A DNA stretch of 45,434 bases from Spirogloea muscicola (taxonomy: Eukaryota; Streptophyta; Zygnematophyceae; Spirogloeales; Spirogloeaceae), in contig WELB01000133.1 in assembly GCA_009602725.1 (NCBI GenBank), positions 284,163 to 329,596 on the forward strand, given 5' to 3'. The stretch's first letter is position 1. Each line of letters begins with the position of its first letter. The notes beneath the pieces were generated by a model. That model searched no databases. It saw nothing but the letters and a program-made list of their open reading frames with translations, and had not been told where the DNA came from. Positions 39,742 to 45,434 of the stretch are shown piece after piece. The position numbers were made by a program, and so were the translations under genes.

Positions 39742-40528
39742 TGTAACGTCCCCGCCGTTACGGGACGCTTAACTCCGAGACTTAAGCGCTATTGTGTAAC
39801 CACTGACGCGCACGTGCCTGACGCGGTCGACGCCCGTGCGACGCGCGAGCGACCTGCGCAAGGTGTTGCGCGGTGTGACGCGCCTGCTGACGATGTGACG
39901 TGCAGGCGCGCCGCCTCCAGCAGAGGTGGCGAATCCTGGACTTCCAAAGCGGAGCTTCTCGGCATATTCCTGAATCTACCGCAGGGCCCGCAATGACGTG
40001 TATGCGACACGTGTGGCGCGCCTGTGACGCCGCTCCACACCCGTGACCCACTGGCGGCGCCGAAGCCGGCACCGCAGGGCGCCGCTCGGCGGCGCCGCAG
40101 GACGGCCGCCGCTTCCGGAAGGGAGCCGCGTGGCCTGCCCTCATACTAGATTCCCCTTGTCGGGCCCGCCTCCCTCAGGTGGGCCCTGAGACGAGCCTCC
40201 CAGAGACCCCTGGGGAGGGTGGCACATGAAGCACTACAAGTAGGGCTGAGGAGAGCAGACTCGGGTCACCCGGTCAAACTTAGTGAAGCCCGCGAGAGAG
40301 ACGCGCAGCCCTGATGCCGTCTGCTGCCGCAGCCCGCCGACGCAGCCCTGCTGCTACCTGCTGCCGCAGCCCGTCGCCGCATCCCGTCGTCGCGGATCTT
40401 CATCGGCTCTCTGTGAGTAAGACTGTGACTGCAGTCGCTGGCCCGTACCTGAAAGGTGAGCTGCTGCCTGTCGGCATATAAGGACTAACTGACCCTTGAC
40501 TGTGATCCTAAGGGTCAGGAATGCTTCA
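39742..40528 (+). repeat. E4 3' LTR (beta), hairpin 1 deleted
   Basis: TGTAACGTCC...GGAATGCTTCA. Compared with the 5' LTR, about 85-90 bp are missing between cctgtcggca (40478) and taaggacta, which removes hairpin 1 but leaves hairpin 2. Confidence 0.8.
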
Positions 40529-40533
40529 GAGCA

Positions 40534-40727
40534 CGTGCAGTACGGAACCGGGGCCTCGGGCCGCGGCGCGGGGGGCGGAGCACGTGCGCTTCGTAATCGG
40601 GGCCTCGGGCCGCGGCGCCGAGGGCAGAGCCGGTCCGTTTGAGGCGTCCAAACGCGGCAGATACACAATACGACCATGTAAAATTACCCGCACCGTTGGC
40701 ACTCCCAAACGGAGGGAACGTTTCATA
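40534..40727 (-). repeat. E6 3' LTR (gamma), right piece
   Basis: Resumes the gamma LTR after E4: cgtgcagtacggaaccgggg... to acggagggaacgtttca. In element sense this is the LTR start (TGAAACGTTCC). Confidence 0.7.
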
Positions 40728-40769
40728 CCTCCCCACTTAGATGTTCACGTCCTCGGGAACAAGAAGGAG

Positions 40770-41811
40770 AACTACAAAATTGACCCAGGGAAATTAACCC
40801 CGGCGGGAAGATACTGGACGATAGAGAGAAGAGGCAATGCCTTCTGTCAGATACTCTTGAACAAGGGAAGGACAATTGGCAAAATTGACAGCAGATTTCC
40901 ATTTACTCAGGCGCATAGCCTCGCCACTTGATAAGGTACTTACGAGACTTACAAAGCACACGGAGAAAGTCCCGGTGTGGCAAAATCTCGTCCACTTGAT
41001 ACTACTCCTCGTTGTCAAGAACGAGGGGAGGTGGGGGCGGTTGGACACGGCCACCCGAATGTTATGGCGCGAGCTGAGACACATGGAGTTGCCATTGTAC
41101 CGGTGTATCAAGCTCATATGCGACCTTGCCGACCAGGCGCACTACACGAAAGGGTCCAACCCTATTGGGCAGCAAGTTGTGCATACCCATAGCCGCAAGG
41201 CTAGGTGCTTAGTGCTCAATAGCACTGGGGCACCCACGTCGAAGAACACATTCTTGCGACATATATCAGCATACTGCTTTTGCTGGTTGTGAGCAATTGT
41301 CAAAAGTTGCTTAGCCCTCCGCTGAGCCTTCAGGAGGTCACCGGGAAAGCTTACTGTGGCCGGAATTCGCTCTGGCCGCCCCACCTGCCTTACTACGCTT
41401 GCAGGTGGGGAAGGTCCTCACAAAAGACTCCACTGGACTTACAAGCACGGCCACCATAAGAGAAGCGTGATAGTTTTTTCTTGTCTTTCCAATACCCACG
41501 TGACCACTGTACTGAGGCTCATGCGTCTCTTGCATGATACTAGTGCGCAAGGCAGTGCAGTTGGGCACCACAATGGCGTCACCTCGCCACCAGAAGCCTT
41601 GAGTCATAATTACAGTGCGTGCTTTGGTTGCTCGTGCAAACCAAGGGTCTGTGCCATACCCATCACGAAGACGCACATACCTTGGTCATATTCACAGTGC
41701 GTGCTTTGGTTGCTCGTGCAAACCAAGGGTCTGTGCAATACCCATCACGAAGACGCACATACAGCTCAGAGAGGTTGGTGGTGCACTGCCGAGCGGCCCC
41801 ACGGGCAGGCC
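40770..41811 (-). pseudogene. E6 pol remnant
   Basis: Eroded chromodomain (EILPHRDFLRVL, KSRKYLIKWRGYAPE near 40930-41010). Integrase C-terminal zone (QQKQYADICRKNVFFDVGAP, 41384-41142) after MGRPERIPATVSFPGDLLKA. Zinc-binding spacer (DGYGTDPWFARATKARTVIM, HEPQYSGHVGIGKTRK, 41676-41338). A 75-bp segment (cacagtgcgtgctttggttgctcg...) occurs twice, at 41615 and 41693, a local tandem duplication. The integrase catalytic core is deleted. Confidence 0.65.
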
Positions 41812-41816
41812 GCACG

Positions 41817-42351
41817 TGTAATGAAACAGCTGTCTGGGCAAGCCACATGGCTCTGTTGGCATTACATGACCGACTATTTGGGCCAGGTGACCCGCCAGCT
41901 GGCTGGCCGGGAAGTGGCCCGCCCGGGTGCGGGCCCCGCCCGTCCTGAACTACCCTTCGCCAAGGTCCGCCCTTTCAAGGGAGGATCTTTGGCCTGCCGC
42001 AAGGCGGGTCTTGGGGCGAACCTGCTCACACCCCTGGAGGGGGGTGGCACGGGAAAGTACTAAGGAGCCTCAGGGGCTGAGGCTCAGGAATCAGTTCGAG
42101 CTGAGGAAGCCTTGGAGCAGCCTTGCCGCTGCTCGCCGCCGCAGCCGCCACCGCACTGCGCTGCGGGGCCTGCTGCGCCGGCCTGCGCCCAGGAGCTGGA
42201 GTCGCCGTCAAGGCGGCGCCACAGGGCCTGTCTTCCGCTGCGCTATGCGCTACTGCTTCCTTGTGTAGTGGGTTGGCCCCTCAACCCCCTATGCTCGAAT
42301 AAAATAAGGAGTTTTCCCACTAACTGCATGTTCAGGGCGGGATTCGTTACA
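41817..42351 (+). mobile_element. Solo alpha LTR with target duplication GCACG
   Basis: TGTAATGAAACAGC...GGATTCGTTACA, 535 bp, flanked by GCACG at 41812-41816 and 42352-42356. The rejoined flank ggccgcacgtctgcggtctg matches uninterrupted pol in E2 (20403-20422). Confidence 0.9.
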
Positions 42352-42894
42352 GCACGTCTGCGGTCTGCGCTCTTGTCGTACCAGCAAGCCATACCATTAT
42401 CTCAAAGTCAGGTGTTGAGGCTGCTCCTGTTTGCTTTGCTAGCCAACACGGCAGGTAGAGATGACTGGGCACCTACAGTTGATCCCGGCAGCAACAGTAA
42501 CAAGTAGACATGGCTGGTAGGGACGGCTGAACACACTCCAGTCGTGATTACGGGTGCAGCAAGTGGAGATAGTTGGACACATCCAACCAGAGCTCCGGCA
42601 GCACCAGGCACTTAGCTGACGGGAGATGCAGGAATTCCTCGCCTCACAACATAGGCGAGCAGTTTGCACATCTCATAGCACCCCCCCACACAGGGGGTTT
42701 ACTACCAGGTCTCCTTGGACCAGCAGTTTCATACTGCTCCAACAAGCGCACAACGCGCTGCGTCTCCGTGGAGTCGGACGTCCAGGGATGGCAAGTGGAG
42801 TCCTGACAGCTCATCAAACCACTGCCTCGACCTTAGCAGGTTGAACAGCCGGCAGAGGGGGACTAGGTGGCGCGCCTGAGTCAGCCGACTTCAT
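42352..42894 (-). pseudogene. E6 gag N-terminal remnant
   Basis: ATG at 42894-42892 begins MKSADSGAPPSPPLPAVQP and reaches a stop after about 26 codons. Another frame holds TQRVVRLLEQYETAG. The start is the same as in E4 gag, which links gamma and beta. The rest has no clear gag homology. Confidence 0.55.
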
Positions 42895-43423
42895 GCACAC
42901 TGAGTTATCACGTCAGTGGCAGTTATAAGACATATCTGCTGCAACAATACTACCACAGAGTTGCTAAACAAGGTCCGTGCACTAGGCAAGCAAAGCAAAA
43001 CATGTAGCCCGCCAGATCATACCCCCAAACAGCAAAGCTGTAAACGCAGACTGAGGGAGAGAACCAGGCGAGAGTGCAGACCAGCGCCTGACCAACAGTC
43101 AGATTGCCGCCCACTTGCGGCACTGGGTCCTAAGCCGTGCTTCATAGGCCGCGACACACCGGGCACACTTGGTTGCGCATGCAAATACTGACCAGGCAGT
43201 GAAGATTGCCGCCGGGAAGAAGAGCCACTCAGCATCTTGAAGAGCCGGTGCGTGGATGTCGGCGGCAAAAGGGTGGCACACTTGCCGCTTCGCCGATAAC
43301 GGCTCCACGTACACACCGGATATATTTTCACGCTTGGAGAGAAAATTTAGTCCAGAATACAGAGGGATCCTTGCGCTATCAGCAGTAAACACAACCTTTT
43401 ACGTGACAGGCTAGATGCAAGAA
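42895..43423 (-). other. E6 leader
   Basis: Noncoding interval between gag and primer-binding site. I see no gene or repeat in it. Confidence 0.5.
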
Positions 43424-43438
43424 CTCCTCTGATACCAA
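43424..43438 (-). other. E6 primer-binding site
   Basis: On the minus strand TTGGTATCAGAGGAG directly follows the gamma LTR. Confidence 0.75.
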
Positions 43439-44418
43439 TGTAACATCCCTGTCCCTAATCACACAGTTAGTGTCAGAATGTCCTGGTTTGGATTCAAGCA
43501 TAGGGTGTTTAGGAGACAACCCTCATACAGGAGAACGCCAACGCACATAAGCGCATAGAGCGCAACGGAAGTCTTACCCTGAGGCACCGCCCTAGGGCGG
43601 TGACTCTACCCATAGACTTACGGAGAGCCGGCGGGGTCCACAGCGACGAGCTGCGGGGACGGGCTGGGCAGCCGGCGGCAGCAGCCGAGCTGTAGCATCC
43701 CTGTCCAGAGAGCCGGCGAGGCCCGCAGCGACGAGCTGCGGCGACGGGCTGGGCAGCAGACGGCAGCAGCAGAGCCGTGGCGGCGGCGGCGGCAGCAGAC
43801 AACAGCGGGGCTGGCTAGGCAGCAGCAGGGCTGTGTCTCTCTCGGCGTTGGTCGGACTGAGGAGCCCGGCCGAGGCCCGCTACTTATAGCGTTTCCCCTG
43901 CCACCCTCACCCGAGGGTGTGACGAGGGTCGCCATCAAGGCCCTCCCCGGAGGGACGGGCCGGACGAAGGGGACACGGAGAGCGGCGCCTTGGGCGCCTT
44001 AGGGCTTCGCCTGGCTTCCCCCCCCCTCTTCTTGTACTCTGTTCATTCTTTTTTGGGCTGGCTGTTCCAGCCCATATTCTCAATGGGCGAGCCCTTCTTC
44101 TCCAAGGAGGCGCAGAGCGGCGCCTTGGGCGGCTTCAAGGGGACGCGAAAGGGCGCGCGAACGCGGCGCCATTGGACCACGCGGAGGGCCGGCTTGGCAG
44201 AGCCAATGAGGTACGACGAGGTGCCTTGTGCGGCATCAAGGAGGCGCGACGTGTCGCCTCGGGTGGCGCGACGCGGCGCCTTGGGCGACTCCGAGGAGGC
44301 GCGAAGCGGCGCGCCGGGCGGCGCATCGCGGCTCCTCGGGTAGAGCACGTGCAGTACGGGAGCGTGGCCTCGGGCCGCGGCGCCGGGGGCGGAGCACGTG
44401 CGCTTCGGAACCGGGCCT
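43439..44418 (-). repeat. E6 5' LTR (gamma), truncated and carrying a delta insertion
   Basis: Starts TGTAACATCCCTG. Has a TATAAGTA box (minus, 43881-43888), a delta unit at 43997-44100, and a GCGAAGC-rich tail. It breaks off after gcgcttcggaaccgggcctc, short of the gamma terminus seen at 40727. Host coding sequence follows. Confidence 0.75.
43997..44100 (+). mobile_element. Delta hairpin unit inserted in gamma LTR
   Basis: About 104 bp (ccttagggcttcgcctgg ... gggcgagcccttcttc) interrupt cggcgccttgggcg/ctccaaggaggcgc, which is continuous at 31670-31700 and 35660-35690. It matches 6930-7032. No clear target duplication. Confidence 0.65.
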
Positions 44419-45113
44419 CGGTCAGAGCGGCAGCTGTCAGTGACGCGGCAGCATGTAGGATCAGCAGACCCGTGTGGTTGTTGGAGATCCACATGTGCCG
44501 TGGTATGCTGATAAGCGTGTCGCCCTCTGTCACATTCTGGGCTGCGCACAGCCCACCCAACAGGGGCATCCAGGCCGCGGATGTCAGCTGCAACACGAAG
44601 CCAATTGAGCGAATGCCCTTGCAGCACACTACAAATGCATCTGACAGAGTTTCTCTGTAAGCTTAGCTCGGCGAGATTGGACAAATGTGGGACTACTCTG
44701 GCGCCAGTGTGCGCCATCACACGCTTACTGAACATTTGCATGCACAAGTGGCTGGTCAGTCGAGCTCCATAAGGAACACTGTCTTTCGCCATGAGCAAGA
44801 GAGCGCCGGTGCAGGGCTGTGGGTGGACTACGCCAGAGGCTTACTTGCATAGAGGCCAAACTCGGCGCGGCCGCGCTTGAGGAGCCGGGCCTCCTTGGCA
44901 GCAGCCGACACCTCCTCCTCGCTCGGCGCAGTCCCGGGCATTGAGACGACCTAAGTGCACAGACATCAAGGTTGAAGTACTTGGCTGACATCTAGTGAGA
45001 TTTCCAGCGGCAGTTGGAGCGGCGGGAGCGGCGGCGGCGACCTTGAGCTTGGCAGTGGCAGGGTCGACGCCGAGCACGCCGTTGGCGTGCAGCCAGTCGA
45101 GGAAATCGGCCAT
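44418..45113 (-). CDS. SET-domain methyltransferase-like gene, 5' exons only (interrupted)
   Basis: Inferred exons: 45113-45042, 44950-44843, 44541 to about 44418. The start ATG (45113) is in GCCATGG context and begins MADFLDWLHANGVLGVD. Exon 2 reads VVSMPGTAPSEEEVSAAAKE then RGRAEFGLYA. Exon 3 continues (T)QNVTEGDTLISIPRHMWIS. The splice GCAA|gtaagc...gcgcag|CCC gives FGLYATQNVTEGDTLISIP, the N-terminal SET signature of the Rubisco LSMT/SETD3-like group (G.(Y/F)AT.(D/N)(V/I)..G..L..IP), which methylates protein lysines. The rest of the SET domain should lie to the left, but a truncated gamma LTR begins at 44418 and no further exon is seen in the window. The gene is therefore broken, or it has a very large repeat-filled intron or an assembly break. 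Confidence 0.5.
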
Positions 45114-45434
45114 GGCCTGCTCCGTGGAGTCGTCCTCCTCGTCTACCACCGGAGCCTCGTCGGCGGCGCCGTCGAGGCCCACGCCGGCTGACGGCGGGGC
45201 GCCGCCGTCGTAACCGGGATGCGCGCCGGCGGCGATGCCGGACTCTGGCGCCGGAGCGGGCGGGCCGGCCGCCACATCGAGTCAGGCTGGCCAGCGGCCG
45301 AGCCTAAGCCCTGAGTCCTAGGCCCTGACGGCCGTCCGCGAGAAGCGGCGGGTGCGGCGGCGACGGGCTCGGGCAGGTCTTGGCCGCCTCACCGGCCGCC
45401 GCAGCGAGGCCGTCGGCGGCGATGCCGGCGCCGG
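45114..45434. other. GC-rich upstream region of the SET-like gene
   Basis: In the minus frame upstream of the ATG an acidic stretch (EAPVVDEEDDSTEQ) is open back to a TGA near 45280, so either an untranslated leader or an upstream exon is possible. I see nothing else. Confidence 0.4.

Larger units (their letters stand above)
31933..40528 (+). mobile_element. E4: composite beta chromovirus with target duplication GAGCA
   Basis: Plus-oriented. 5' LTR 31933-32789, primer-binding site 32791-32802, leader, gag start 33341, pol 3' half, polypurine tract 39729-39741, 3' LTR 39742-40528. GAGCA flanks both ends (31928-31932, 40529-40533), and the flanks rejoin within a gamma LTR (cctcgggtagagca then cgtgcagtacgg, as at 44334-44356). 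Between the gag fragment (to 33979) and pol (from about 37605) its own sequence is replaced by alpha, LINE and gamma material. Confidence 0.85.
40728..43438 (-). mobile_element. E6 internal region (gamma chromovirus, deleted)
   Basis: Minus-oriented: polypurine tract (complement of GTGGGGAGGTA, 40728-40740), decayed pol 3' half, a solo alpha LTR at 41817-42351, gag start, leader, primer-binding site. Protease and RT are missing, so the element is non-autonomous. Confidence 0.7.

Noticed and set aside
42400-43400. A host gene inside the E6 interior
   Set aside because: Only short frames exist, and the interval is explained by a gag start, a leader and a primer-binding site in the right order.
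1-45434. tRNA or rRNA genes
   Set aside because: I looked for cloverleaf-like and rRNA-like segments and saw none beyond the tRNA-complementary primer-binding sites; a tRNAscan run would settle this.

Overview
The window is nuclear DNA of a GC-rich eukaryote, most likely a chlorophyte green alga. The left end carries a plant/algal-type thylakoid protein kinase (STN8/Stl1/STN7 family) split by many short GT-AG introns, and candidate TGTAA polyadenylation signals (the usual chlorophyte signal) follow it. Nothing looks prokaryotic. Host genes occupy only the two ends; about 38 kb between them is repetitive DNA. I place the organism no more finely than 'probably a green alga'.

Layout. (1) 1-4588 (+): STN8-like kinase gene, 5' end outside the window, 17 exons inferred. 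(2) 5092 to about 6400 (-): convergent gene for a polytopic membrane protein, two exons, its 5' end running into repeats and a single N at 6453. (3) 6540-12055: fragments of a LINE-like retroelement 3' end on both strands, mixed with a short hairpin repeat (called delta here) and fragments of gamma LTRs. (4) 12056-44418: a deeply nested stack of Ty3-type LTR retrotransposons whose pol ends in a chromodomain (chromoviruses). (5) 44418-45113 (-): the first exons of a probable SET-domain methyltransferase gene, cut off by a gamma LTR.

Three LTR families can be told apart (names are mine). Alpha is about 545 bp, beta about 790-915 bp, gamma about 920-1000 bp. All begin TG and end CA. Where visible, they sit next to a primer-binding site resembling the complement of initiator tRNA-Met (TGGTATCAGAGG) and a polypurine tract of the form GTGGGGAGG. 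Elements: E1 (alpha, 14537-17253, -); E2 (beta, 17822-24747, -, target duplication CGACG) inserted in E3 (alpha, 17541-17821 plus 24748-30980, -); E4 (beta, 31933-40528, +, duplication GAGCA) inserted in the 3' LTR of E6 (gamma, 31123-44418, -); E5 (alpha, from 35893, +) embedded in E4. Solo alpha LTRs with perfect 5-bp duplications lie at 13221, 21469 and 41817. A 141-bp Harbinger/Tourist-like MITE sits inside E2.

No LTR element is coding-competent as read: each has frameshifts, stops or large deletions. E3 keeps the longest frame, protease plus reverse transcriptase, 534 codons. The most interesting signal is that the three LTR families, although diverged, share a promoter-like core and two hairpins near the LTR 3' end. 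The stems differ between families but remain paired, which suggests a conserved RNA element. Other notable points are the MITE, the mobile delta hairpin unit inside a gamma LTR, GCGAAGC mini-hairpin arrays, an alanine-rich minisatellite inside gag, and E2, whose LTRs are nearly identical although its interior is badly decayed and has no primer-binding site.
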